Positions 27,798 to 36,134 of a stretch of 64,000 nucleotides of DNA are shown here, piece by piece. The stretch spans positions 2,728,001 to 2,792,000 of the forward strand of contig NZ_CP071596.1 of assembly GCF_017357105.1 (NCBI RefSeq), given 5' to 3'. The notes under the pieces were generated by a model that searched no databases, was not told where the DNA came from, and saw nothing but the letters and a program-made list of their open reading frames with translations. The DNA comes from Natronosalvus caseinilyticus. GTDB lineage: Archaea; Halobacteriota; Halobacteria; Halobacteriales; Natrialbaceae. Numbering within the stretch: position 1 is the first letter of the stretch; each line of letters starts with the position of its first letter. Both the position numbers and the translations under genes were made by a program.

Positions 27798-28575
27798 CTG
27801 CTCACCTCGACTATTCGACTCTCTCCGCTCGTGTATCACGCCCGTAGCTCGAGTGACGAGACGCTCGAGATGCATACGATGAGTGACTACCATCGAACAT
27901 CGTCGACCAATGCGGGGTTTGATCGACGGATCGCGGACGTGCGGGTTCGATTAGGGTTCCTGCTTCGAGTACCGCCAGAGGTGCATGTCTCGAGTACCGT
28001 CAGTCGTACTCCGTTTCGAGCATCGCCAGTGGAACCCGTCTCGTGTACCGCCAGTGATCAACCGAATAGTTCTACACCGACGCACCCATATAATTCTGAC
28101 AAACATTCATTTATTTAGGCAATTATATCTTATATAGCCTAAAAATACGATCTTATTGCCAATTTTGCTCATTAAATCGGTTTTATAATGAGATCTGCCC
28201 AATAGTAGATCGTCGACGGGATCCCCCGCCGACTGAGGAATCGACACATCAACGACCCCTGTGAGTGCAAATGGCTCACGAACGTCCCAGTTCGGGTGCC
28301 AAGTGACACTGTACTGTGTCATGGTGGATCACTCATGCTCGAGTCGGCCACGCCTCGCGGCCATTCGTGGCTGTGTGGTCGCCGACGTGGCCGATTTCTG
28401 GAAAGAGTCCGCATCGGTAGCTGTCTCGAGCGTCGTTCAATGGCTGATCCAAACAAGGGACGCATTTCTAGGGAATTAACTGCTCGAAGCTCATAGATGG
28501 TGATATGCACGATCCTGGCCCGTACAGTGGTCGCCTCATTCGCGACTCGAGCACCCAGCCCGATGCGGGAACGTC
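27798..28575. other. 778-base gene-poor region with AT-rich island
   Basis: No convincing gene was found on either strand. It contains a degenerate 25-bp repeat at 27966-28056 and then an AT-rich island at about 28085-28195. In the island, TTAGGC (28116-28121) pairs with GCCTAA (28137-28142), and GGCAAT with ATTGCC at 28156-28161. The short minus frame at 28107-28322 runs through this island and is not supported. The region reads like decayed accessory DNA. Confidence 0.5.
27966..28056. repeat. degenerate 25-bp direct repeat, four units
   Basis: A 13-base core, CGAGTACCGCCAG or a close variant, recurs at 27966, 27991, 28017 and 28042, giving spacings of 25, 26 and 25 bases. The bases between cores differ. 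Units are too short and too degenerate for a CRISPR array; the pattern resembles an eroded tandem repeat or a set of protein-binding sites on successive turns. Confidence 0.65.
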
Positions 28576-29943
28576 ATGGAGTCGTCGATGGTAGACGTCG
28601 CCCTCTCCGTCGGTCGACTCCTCGTCGCGTTCGTCCTGGTCTTCCTGAACGGATTTTTTGTCGCCGCAGAGTTCGCGTACGTTCGGATTCGAGCGACAGC
28701 CGTCGACGCGCTCGTCGAGGAAGGTCGTTCGGGGGCAGTCCTCTTACAGGACGCGATGGACAACCTGGACGATTACCTCGCCGTGACACAACTCGGCATC
28801 ACCATCTCCTCGCTTGGACTGGGCTGGATCGGCGAACCGGCCGTGGCGGCCCTGCTCAAGCCCGTACTGTCGCCGGTCTTGCCCGAGGGGCTGATCCACC
28901 TCGTCGCCTTCGCCGTCGGGTTCAGTATCATCACCTTCCTGCACGTGGTCTTCGGCGAGTTGGCCCCGAAGACGATCGCGATCGCCGAGGCAGAACGCGT
29001 GGCGCTGATCGTCGCCCGGCCGATGAAACTCTTCTACTACGTCTTTATCCCCGGACTCGTCGTCTTCAACGGGACGGCTAATTTCTTCACGCGGCTCATC
29101 GGCATCCCGCCGGCCTCCGAGAACGAGGAAGTGCTGACCGAAGAGGAGATTCTCGCCGTGCTGTCAACGGCTGGCCGAGAGGGCAACATCGAGATGGAGG
29201 AAGTCGAACTAATCGAGCGCGTGTTCGACTTTGACGACCTCTCGGTTCAGGCGGTCATGGTTCCACGGCCGGACGTGATCACCATCTCCGCGGACACGCC
29301 GCTTCCGGCCGTTCGGTCCAGGATCATCGAAGAAGGCCACACCCGGTACCCAGTGATCGATCCCGACACCGACGATCAGATCGAGGGCTTCCTCGACGTG
29401 AAAGACGTTCTCCGCGTCACCCACGAGAACCGCGACGCCGACGCGCTAACGGCCGGCGACGTCGCCCGGGAGATGCTCATCTATCCGGAAACCGGTTCGG
29501 TCACCGACCTCCTCGAGCAGATCCAGCGCGAACGAAAACAGATGGTCGCCATCGTCGATGAGTGGGGCGCGTTCGAGGGCATCGTGACCGTCGAGGACGT
29601 CGTCGAGGAACTCGTCGGCGACATTCGCGACGACTTCGACGTGGCCACGAACGAACCGTCGGTCGATCGGCGAGCCGACGGCACCTACGTCGTTGACGGC
29701 GGATTCACGGTCTCGAGGCTCAACGAGACGCTCGAGACCGCATTCGAAGCCGACGGCGTCGAGACTGTCGGTGGGTTGATCCTGTCTCGAGCGGGTCGCG
29801 TTCCGGACGTCGGTGACGAGTTCGAGGTCGAGGGGTACGAGTTCGCCGTTGCGGCAGTCGAGGGGACACGTATCTCACAGGTCGAGGTCAGGGACGCAGG
29901 AGCGGAGTCCGCCGAATCCACGGAAGATTCGAGCCTCGAGTGA
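28576..29943 (+). CDS. hemolysin C/CNNM-family protein (DUF21-CBS-CorC)
   Basis: The 455-residue protein has an N-terminal DUF21 membrane domain with four hydrophobic segments (about residues 8-30, 65-85, 95-120 and 135-160), including FFVAAEFAYVRIR and HVVFGELAPKTIA. A CBS pair follows (about 220-335) and then a C-terminal CorC/HlyC domain near 355-440. Relatives act in Mg2+ or Co2+ homeostasis, and the hemolysin name is historical. ATG 28588, four codons later, is an alternative start. A second Mg2+-related gene, mgtE, occurs at 62959. Confidence 0.94.
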   Translation: MESSMVDVALSVGRLLVAFVLVFLNGFFVAAEFAYVRIRATAVDALVEEGRSGAVLLQDAMDNLDDYLAVTQLGITISSLGLGWIGEPAVAALLKPVLSPVLPEGLIHLVAFAVGFSIITFLHVVFGELAPKTIAIAEAERVALIVARPMKLFYYVFIPGLVVFNGTANFFTRLIGIPPASENEEVLTEEEILAVLSTAGREGNIEMEEVELIERVFDFDDLSVQAVMVPRPDVITISADTPLPAVRSRIIEEGHTRYPVIDPDTDDQIEGFLDVKDVLRVTHENRDADALTAGDVAREMLIYPETGSVTDLLEQIQRERKQMVAIVDEWGAFEGIVTVEDVVEELVGDIRDDFDVATNEPSVDRRADGTYVVDGGFTVSRLNETLETAFEADGVETVGGLILSRAGRVPDVGDEFEVEGYEFAVAAVEGTRISQVEVRDAGAESAESTEDSSLE

Positions 29944-29996
29944 TCGACGGGAGCGCGTGGTCGATTCTCGAGGTCTCGCGTCGGTGGTGGAGCGCG

Positions 29997-30809
29997 TTAC
30001 CGATTCGCCTCGAGCCAGCCGACGGCGAAGTCGATCATCGCTCGCTGGGGAATCAACCGCGCGTCGGCAGCACCGACCGATCCGCGTCGGACGCTCGAGT
30101 CGTGTTCGTCCTCGAACGCGTCGCCGAGGGTCGCGAAGTCGCTGGCGTCGGTTTCGATGTCCTGGAAGGTGACCGATACTGGTTCGCCGTCCTCGAGAAC
30201 GGTGGCGACGTTGTCGGTCCTCGACCGATCGATGTCCGCCCGGTACTCGGCGAGGTGGAGGGAAGTGTTGGCACTGTGGTCGACTCCCAGCAGGAGGATC
30301 GAGCCGGCGCGGTCGTAGACGCTAGCCAGCGGTGAACGCTCCCCCAGGCCGTTATCGAACGCGTGGTCGGCGACGATAGATTCGGCGTCGGCACCCCAGG
30401 CCGCGAACGAGACGGTCGGGTGCTGGCTCCGATAGACGTCGGGGTACGATCGAAAACACTCCGGAACCGCGCCGACGCCGCGTGTAGGCGTGGTCTTCGG
30501 TCGATAGGGTGGTCGCTCCGCTCGAATCGTGTCGATCCAGTCGTCGGGAACGGGTGGATTCGACCAGACGGCCGGATCGCCGTACTGTCCGGAGTGGGTC
30601 GGCATAACGAGCGTCCCCGCCTCGGTTACGGCGGACATGAGCGCGTCGACGACGGTCTGGGCGTCCACGCAGACCCACCCGAAGGAGCTGAGCGAAGAGT
30701 GGACGAGCACTGTCTCGCCTGCCGTCAGCCCGAGCGCCCGGAGGTCCTCGACGAGCGACGACACTGTCACGGGTTCGTCCACTGCGTCGATCGCATCTCG
30801 TTCAGACAT
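29997..30809 (-). CDS. aminoglycoside N(3)-acetyltransferase family protein
   Basis: The 270-residue protein from ATG 30809 has the AAC(3) fold motifs: VLVHSSLSSFGWV near residue 35, the acetyl-CoA segment MPTHSGQYGDPAVW near 70, the substrate-side RSQHPTVSFAAWG near 130, and a GSILLLGVDHSANTSLH strand. Family members acetylate aminoglycosides, but archaeal ribosomes are largely insensitive to many of these drugs, so a native amine substrate is more likely. It is divergent from the HxlR regulator at 30938 across 128 bases. Confidence 0.92.
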   Translation of the reverse strand: MSERDAIDAVDEPVTVSSLVEDLRALGLTAGETVLVHSSLSSFGWVCVDAQTVVDALMSAVTEAGTLVMPTHSGQYGDPAVWSNPPVPDDWIDTIRAERPPYRPKTTPTRGVGAVPECFRSYPDVYRSQHPTVSFAAWGADAESIVADHAFDNGLGERSPLASVYDRAGSILLLGVDHSANTSLHLAEYRADIDRSRTDNVATVLEDGEPVSVTFQDIETDASDFATLGDAFEDEHDSSVRRGSVGAADARLIPQRAMIDFAVGWLEANR

Positions 30810-30908
30810 GATTCGTCTCACACACAGGAATCATTTGAGTGTTCGGACGCGAACCAGAGCAGAGACCACGGCCCAGTAGGACTCAATAGTTCGCTATACA
30901 TCCAGGAG

Positions 30909-30931
30909 TTTAATACTACAGAATACGTAGT
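30909..30931 (+). promoter_or_regulatory. TATA box and short palindrome upstream of HxlR gene
   Basis: TTTAATAC (30909-30916) sits about 25 bases before ATG 30938, consistent with a leaderless transcript. It overlaps the palindrome ACTAC-N7-GTAGT (30915-30931), which is well placed for autoregulation by the encoded winged-helix protein. Confidence 0.45.
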
Positions 30932-30937
30932 GGTCGT

Positions 30938-31387
30938 ATGGCCAATTCAGATCCCATCACGGACGCGCTCGAAACGATCCTCGACGTTCCGGCGCCCGAG
31001 GCCCTCGAGTCGGCGACCGACGTGAGAGAAGTTCCCGAGGGGGTGGAAACGGCAGGCGGAGAAGAAGCGACCGACGAGTCGCCAGCGAAACCGGACGTTC
31101 TCTCGCTCCTGGAGCACCGACACGCCCTCTCGATTCTGCGGGCGATCACGACTGCGGGCGGACCGAGTCGTTTCTCCGAACTCGAGGACGTGGTTCCGGC
31201 CTCCCCGAACACCCTCTCCGCGCGCCTCTCTGAGTTCGTCGACGCCGGACTGCTCGAGCGAACCGCCTACGACGAGGTTCCTCCGCGCGTCGAGTACGAA
31301 CCGACCGACGCCGGGGCGACACTCGCCCCGCTGTTCGTCTACCTCCGCCTGTGGGAGAGTCGATACGGCGACGAACTCGAGGGGTAA
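30938..31387 (+). CDS. HxlR-like winged-helix transcriptional regulator
   Basis: The 149-residue protein has an acidic N-terminal extension of about 50 residues, then a winged helix (VLSLLEHRHALSILRAIT, FSELEDVVPASPNTLSARLSEFVDAGLLER) and the typical HxlR wing RVEYEPTDAGATLAPLFVYLRLWESRYG. HxlR proteins usually sense redox or aldehydes through a conserved cysteine; none is present here. The extension is not part of the standard domain. It may control the divergent acetyltransferase or the following oxidoreductase, by inference. Confidence 0.9.
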   Translation: MANSDPITDALETILDVPAPEALESATDVREVPEGVETAGGEEATDESPAKPDVLSLLEHRHALSILRAITTAGGPSRFSELEDVVPASPNTLSARLSEFVDAGLLERTAYDEVPPRVEYEPTDAGATLAPLFVYLRLWESRYGDELEG

Positions 31388-31392
31388 GCGGG

Positions 31393-31440
31393 CCCGGAAA
31401 CTCGAGGGGGAACCAGGTTCCCGAATCCCGAAACTCGAGG
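31393..31440. repeat. direct repeat around a 15-bp palindrome
   Basis: CCCGGAAACTCGAGG at 31393-31407 recurs with one base missing at 31427-31440. Between the copies lies the perfect palindrome GGGAACC-A-GGTTCCC (31408-31422). It follows the HxlR stop and could act in termination or as a binding site. Confidence 0.5.
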
Positions 31441-31552
31441 CCTGAACGAGGCCCCCAGAACACGAGGCGTTAGCGAGAGCATCGACGGCTCGAGACCTGA
31501 AACCGCCGCGGGGAAAGGAACTTCTTTGAGGCACCCGCCGGTACGGTCCGGT

Positions 31553-32191
31553 ATGGAAGGCACGGCCGTTACCGTCGAGTCCGTCACCGAAGTGGGACCG
31601 TCGACCGTCGCACTCGAGCTCGCGACGCCCAAAGCGTTCGAGGCGCTCCCCGGGCAGTTCGTCCTCCTCCGAGCGGCACCCGAGGGCGAGGAGGTCGCGC
31701 GCCACTACACACTCTCGTCGCCGACGGTCGAGGAGACGTTCGAGATCACCGTCGGGGTCGACCCCGACGGCGAACTCGCGCCGTGGCTCGCCTCCCTCGA
31801 GGGCGGCGAAACGGTTCACGTCGAGGGCCCGTTCGGAACGATCGCCTACGAGGGCGACGGTGACGTCGTGGCGATCGCCGGTGGACCCGGCATCGGCCCT
31901 GCGGTCGCCATCGCCGAGGCTGCCCAGAGGGCCGGCCACGACGCGACCGTCATCTACCGGGACGACGAACCGGCCCACACCGAGCGACTCGAGGCGCTCT
32001 CGGAAGCGGGGGCGACCGTCACGGTACTCGAGGCGGACGACGACGAGGATCTCGAGTCGGCCGTCGACACACACCTCGAGGACGGGCGGTGCTACGTCTT
32101 CGGGTTCGCCGACTTCGTCGACCGGGTCGCCGAGGCAATCGATGCCGCCGGCGGGGATCCGGACGAGGCACGCATCGAAAACTTCGGGTAA
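31553..32191 (+). CDS. ferredoxin-NADP reductase-like FAD-dependent oxidoreductase
   Basis: The 212-residue protein from ATG 31553 has an N-terminal FAD-binding barrel with the flavin motif His-Tyr-Thr-Leu-Ser-Ser (an RxYS-type site, near residue 52). A NAD(P)-binding domain follows, with AIAGGPGIGPAVAIAEAA near 108-125 and a final short motif. It is a stand-alone reductase without an iron-sulphur domain, so it probably moves electrons between NAD(P)H and a separate carrier. The usual C-terminal aromatic is replaced by ENFG. It is convergent with the Lrp-TRASH gene. Confidence 0.88.
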   Translation: MEGTAVTVESVTEVGPSTVALELATPKAFEALPGQFVLLRAAPEGEEVARHYTLSSPTVEETFEITVGVDPDGELAPWLASLEGGETVHVEGPFGTIAYEGDGDVVAIAGGPGIGPAVAIAEAAQRAGHDATVIYRDDEPAHTERLEALSEAGATVTVLEADDDEDLESAVDTHLEDGRCYVFGFADFVDRVAEAIDAAGGDPDEARIENFG

Positions 32192-32238
32192 GCCCGGTTC
32201 TCTCGGCTCTCGCAGGTTTGCGTGAATTCTCGACCGAG

Positions 32239-32832
32239 TTACGCAGACTCACTGATCGTCGCGCTCTCTTCGAACGCGGACCGGCAGGACGGACAGCAGA
32301 AGTGGTAGCGGTCGTCGTCGATGGTGATCGAGACGCCGTCGTCCGTCACCCGATTCGAACACTCGTCACATGTGAAAGCGAGATCGGAGGAGGCAATCGA
32401 CGGGGACCAGTGGCAGTCCTCGAGCAGGTGAACCCGGTAGCTGTCGAGGGACTCGAGGTCGACCGCGTCGGCGAGCACCGCTCGGATTCGTGCCTGGGAG
32501 ATGGTAGCGGTCGCGAGGACCCGGCCGTCCGCCGTCGCGAAGACGTGTTCGAACTCCTCGAACGAGGACAGCCGATCGGCGATTCCGTCGTCTGCGTCCG
32601 GCGAGAGCGTACAGTCGATCAGTACCTCGGTCCCCGCAGAGACGGTCGATCGGTCGACGTCGACAGTAAAGCCATCTATCACGCCCAGATCGACGAGCCG
32701 GTCGACTCGGTTGGACACCGTCGGCGCGGAGACGTCGATCCGTTCGGCGATCTCGCTGTAGGGCTGGCGGGCATCCGCGACGAGGTGGTGGAGGATCTCG
32801 ATGTCGATTTTATCCAGGGTACGCATATCCAT
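32239..32832 (-). CDS. Lrp/AsnC-family regulator with C-terminal TRASH metal-binding domain
   Basis: The 197-residue protein has a winged helix at residues 5-55 (IDIEILHHLVADARQPYSEIAERI, SAPTVSNRVDRL) and a ligand-binding-like middle part. The C-terminal TRASH domain has Cys155-x2-Cys158 and the cluster His177, Cys179, Cys180, Cys183. In archaea such regulators sense copper and usually sit next to a CopA ATPase or copper chaperone. None is adjacent here. ATG 32826 (MRTL) is an alternative start two codons in. It lies 79 bases downstream of the asparagine-synthase-like gene on the same strand. Confidence 0.92.
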   Translation of the reverse strand: MDMRTLDKIDIEILHHLVADARQPYSEIAERIDVSAPTVSNRVDRLVDLGVIDGFTVDVDRSTVSAGTEVLIDCTLSPDADDGIADRLSSFEEFEHVFATADGRVLATATISQARIRAVLADAVDLESLDSYRVHLLEDCHWSPSIASSDLAFTCDECSNRVTDDGVSITIDDDRYHFCCPSCRSAFEESATISESA

Positions 32833-32911
32833 AAATTGCAGACTCCAGTATTACAATTTTCGGATTCTACAGAAGCATCATAGTTGTCCATGCAGAAACG
32901 ATACGTCGGAC

Positions 32912-34759
32912 TCAGGCAAAGACGGCGTCCTCTCTCGACTCGAGGACGCTCTTTCGATCTGTCGAGGAGAGGTCGTCGACGATAGAAGTGATCGCGAAGA
33001 TGCGGTAGACGGCGTATTTCTCCCGATCGTTAGCGGTATCGAGGAATCGATGTAGTTCGTCAGTATCGAGTCCAACGTCTACCCCTTCGATTCGATCGAC
33101 CTGGCGGCGGATGCAGTCGATAGTGTCGGCATCGAGGTCTGAATCCGTATCGAGGTCGTTGACGGCTTTGATGATCGGCTTGAGCGTCTCCAGGACGGCG
33201 GGATATCGCGAGAGTACGTCGTCGAGGAGGGCCGCTGCCACGTGGCGTCTCGAATTGACCGGAGCACCGTAGACGGCGTGGGTTCGACTCGCCGCTTTCG
33301 GCGACAGCGCCTCGAGGAACGAGCGGTAGAGGTTGTACCGTCGTTTCTGTTCTGGCGGACAGTTCATCGCATAGCGGAAGAACGGGAGCGAGTAGAACGG
33401 GGTGTCGCTCCAGAAGAACAGTCGGTTTCGGTCTTCGCCCTCGAAGAGAAAGTTCGCGGCTCGTTCGTAGAGCAGAAAGTGGGTGTAGAGGCCGTCGACA
33501 GTCGTTTCGGGGTAGGTTTGGACGTGGTCGCGAACGCTCCGTCTGATCGCGTCTTCGGAGACGCGAGTGATTCGAGACACCTGACCGATGTCCAGGATGG
33601 AATTCTCCTCGACGATGTAGTCGACGAGGGCGTCTCTGTGAACCGAACCCGTGGGAGTCAGGTCCGGGAGCACCTTGTCACCGCCGTCGCCCGTGATGTA
33701 GGCAATCGACGCCCCGTAGTCAGCTTCGAGATGGCGCAAGAAGGTGAGGACGAAGGACGTCATGAGACCGATGTGGCCGTTTTTCGTCTTCACGAGCGTG
33801 TCGAGGTCGGCCCCTCGAGGCTGGCCGACGTCGTACGTTCGCCAGTCGACTTCGAAGTCCGCGGCTAGCTCCTGAGCTATGTCGACATCCGAGACGGGAA
33901 CGTACTCGGGAGACTCCATCGTCGCCGCCTCGACCGGACAACCCGCGGCGTGGTAGCCAGCGAGTACCGACCGCGAGTCGAGACCACCGCTCAACGAGAT
34001 GAGATCCGTGTCGAAATGACCTGCACGACGCTCACATGCCTGAACGAACCGGGTCGCCAGTTGAGTAGCGTTCTGTTCTCGGCTCCGGTGGGCGTGCGCC
34101 GGGTCGTCGAAGGAGAACGTGTACACCGAATGCGTGCTCGTTTCGATGGGGTCGGTTCGAACGCGAACGAGCGACCCCGGTCGGAGACGACGCACGTTCT
34201 CGACGAGCGTTCGGTTCCCCAGGGAGTAGCCGAAGAGAAGACACTGTGCGGCTCCCAGACGATCGAATGCCACGTCGACGGACTCGAGCACGTACCGAAG
34301 CTCTCGCGAGAAGACCATAGACTCCGCGTCGGCGTAGAAGTACGTGGGTAACCGACCGAGAACGTCGTTACACAGGGCCAGTTCGCCAGTTTCGGTATCG
34401 AGGACGGTCAATACGAACGCGCCGTCGACCGATAGCATCCAATCGCGAAGCGCTTTGAACCCGTCGTCGATATCGCCGGTGGCGATCTCGTCCTCGAACA
34501 ACAACGGCGCAACCCGTTCGAGTTCCTCGCGACGGTTCTCATCGGGTACGTCGTACAGTTTCCCCTCGAATCGAATTCGATATCGTCCGCGTTCGAAACT
34601 GTCGATTGGGTATTCGGAATACGCCGTGTGTCCCAACTGGACGATGCCCTCGTCGTAAGTAACGGTCGCCTCGAGCCGATCGGTGTGACGGAGCGACTCG
34701 AGCGACGCCGCGAACGGTTCCTCGTCTGAGCGCCCAATTCGACCGGTGAGCCCTACCAT
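32912..34759 (-). CDS. asparagine synthase-related protein lacking the glutaminase cysteine
   Basis: The 615-residue protein has the two-domain layout of class II amidotransferase-type asparagine synthases. The N-terminal NTN-like domain (about residues 1-210) is followed by a synthetase domain with the PP-loop Ser-Gly-Gly-Leu-Asp-Ser at 257-262 and a second ATP-site region YITGDGGDK near 345. The residue after Met is Val, not the obligatory catalytic Cys, so glutamine hydrolysis is unlikely. Related proteins without Cys2 use free ammonia or make other amide or ester bonds. ORFs flanking it give no peptide substrate. TTATTCGTT-like A/T-rich sequence precedes the start. Confidence 0.9.
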   Translation of the reverse strand: MVGLTGRIGRSDEEPFAASLESLRHTDRLEATVTYDEGIVQLGHTAYSEYPIDSFERGRYRIRFEGKLYDVPDENRREELERVAPLLFEDEIATGDIDDGFKALRDWMLSVDGAFVLTVLDTETGELALCNDVLGRLPTYFYADAESMVFSRELRYVLESVDVAFDRLGAAQCLLFGYSLGNRTLVENVRRLRPGSLVRVRTDPIETSTHSVYTFSFDDPAHAHRSREQNATQLATRFVQACERRAGHFDTDLISLSGGLDSRSVLAGYHAAGCPVEAATMESPEYVPVSDVDIAQELAADFEVDWRTYDVGQPRGADLDTLVKTKNGHIGLMTSFVLTFLRHLEADYGASIAYITGDGGDKVLPDLTPTGSVHRDALVDYIVEENSILDIGQVSRITRVSEDAIRRSVRDHVQTYPETTVDGLYTHFLLYERAANFLFEGEDRNRLFFWSDTPFYSLPFFRYAMNCPPEQKRRYNLYRSFLEALSPKAASRTHAVYGAPVNSRRHVAAALLDDVLSRYPAVLETLKPIIKAVNDLDTDSDLDADTIDCIRRQVDRIEGVDVGLDTDELHRFLDTANDREKYAVYRIFAITSIVDDLSSTDRKSVLESREDAVFA

Positions 34760-34903
34760 AGGTCAGAAATCCAGACAACCACATATGGTTATTCGTTGGA
34801 TGGAGACTGGTAGGCGTTCGTTACTGTCCTCCAGCCTGTCGCGTCCCCGGCCGTCGAGCGTTGAACGCATACCGTTAAGCGCCTCCTGGCGAATGCTCGA
34901 GGC

Positions 34904-35668
34904 ATGCAGGTAGACGATACAGGCGACGTCGTTCGGATCACGTTCGATCGACCCGACGTGCTCAACGCCTTCTCGACGGAGACGGCCGTGACGCTCGCCG
35001 AGGCGATAGCCGACGTGTCGCCGGCTGACCACCACGCCGTCGTCCTAACGGGCGAAGGAACGGCGTTCAGCGCTGGTGGCGACATTCAGGCGATGGCCGA
35101 GCGGCGGGAGGGACCACAGGAGGCGTTCAACCGAATCACCGAGACGTTCGGCCGGGTCGTCGAGGAGATGCTCGAGTGCCCGGTGCCGACCGTCGCGAAG
35201 GTCAACGGCGACGCCGTCGGCGCCGGCCTGGCGATCGTCGCCCTCTCGGACTTCGCGTACGCCGTCGAGGACGCGACGTTCTCGTGTGCGTTCGTGCGTG
35301 TCGGGCTGATTCCCGACACCGGCGGGACGTTTCTCCTGCCGAAACTCGTCGGGTTGCGCACGGCGAAGGAACTCGCTTTTACTGGGAAATTCTTCGACGC
35401 CGACGAGGCAGCCGACCTCGACCTGATAAACGAATCCGTCGACCCCGACGACCTCGAGGAGCGCGTCGAGGAGACCGTGGATCGACTCGGACGTCGACCG
35501 ACCGAAACCATCGCGCTGATGAAGCGGGCAATGCACGAAAACCTCGGTCGCCACTGGGGTGAGGCCCTCGAGTACGAGAACCTGTTGCAGGTGCAGGCGT
35601 ACACCTCCGATTCCCACGAGGAGGGCGTATCGGCCTTTCTCGAGGGAAGAGAGCCGGATTTCGACTGA
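34904..35668 (+). CDS. enoyl-CoA hydratase/isomerase family protein
   Basis: The 254-residue crotonase-fold protein has the first oxyanion-hole segment AFSAGGDIQAMAER (near residue 47-60) and the second one NGDAVGAGLAIVALSDFAYA (near 100-120). A CAFVRVGLIPDTGGTFLLPKLVG region follows, where the hydratase Glu pair would sit. One expected glutamate (in the GAGLxLA region, Gly-Ala-Gly-Leu here) cannot be confirmed, so it may be hydratase or isomerase. It is divergent from the asparagine-synthase-like gene, and GTTAAGC at 34874-34880 could be its TATA element. Confidence 0.92.
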   Translation: MQVDDTGDVVRITFDRPDVLNAFSTETAVTLAEAIADVSPADHHAVVLTGEGTAFSAGGDIQAMAERREGPQEAFNRITETFGRVVEEMLECPVPTVAKVNGDAVGAGLAIVALSDFAYAVEDATFSCAFVRVGLIPDTGGTFLLPKLVGLRTAKELAFTGKFFDADEAADLDLINESVDPDDLEERVEETVDRLGRRPTETIALMKRAMHENLGRHWGEALEYENLLQVQAYTSDSHEEGVSAFLEGREPDFD

Positions 35669-35734
35669 TCTTCTCGAGTGCCTGCAGCGGCAGGCAGCAG
35701 ACCCTTCATCGATTTCGTGGACTGGTCGAGTGCA

Positions 35735-36022
35735 ATGGCACGAAACCTGACAGAGGACGACATCGGCAAGACAGTGGTCAACGCGAACGGCGAAACGATC
35801 GGCATGGTTTCCGCCATGCAACACGGCACGGCCCACGTCGAACCGGACCCGGGAATGACGGATACGATCAAGGCGAAACTCGGCTGGGGCGACACTAACG
35901 AAGACACCTACCCCCTCCAGGAGAGCGCCATCGAGCGAGTCACCGACGACAAGATCCACCTCCGATCCGACCTCGGTGACACGACCGGCACGAGAGGAAC
36001 GGACCGCGGAACTGACCTCTAA
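35735..36022 (+). CDS. PRC-barrel-like protein, paralogue 1
   Basis: The 95-residue protein has a beta-rich domain (ARNLTEDDIGKTVVNANGE, then GMVSAMQHGTAHVEPDPG, then KAKLGWGD) that I recognise as a PRC-barrel-like haloarchaeal family. A basic/acidic Thr-Gly-Arg tail follows. The next gene encodes a close copy. PRC-barrels bind RNA or protein partners; a specific role cannot be read. It starts at ATG 35735 after 66 non-coding bases. Confidence 0.82.
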   Translation: MARNLTEDDIGKTVVNANGETIGMVSAMQHGTAHVEPDPGMTDTIKAKLGWGDTNEDTYPLQESAIERVTDDKIHLRSDLGDTTGTRGTDRGTDL

Positions 36023-36134
36023 CCGGTTCGAACCAGGTTCCGATCGTTTTTTCCGTCGTCCATGGCGTGTCAAGAGATAGCACGCGCATGCAAGGTCCAC
36101 TTGCATCCGTGTGCCGCCCGTTGATTCGAGCGCT

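Noticed and set aside
27966-28056. CRISPR array
   Set aside because: Repeat core is only 13 bases with about 12-base gaps, too short and degenerate, and no cas genes occur in the window.
28085-28195. Replication origin
   Set aside because: AT-rich with small inverted pairs, but no ORB-type repeats and no orc1/cdc6 gene nearby.
28107-28322. 71-codon minus-strand gene
   Set aside because: Half of it runs through the AT-rich island, lacks conserved character and has no promoter signal.
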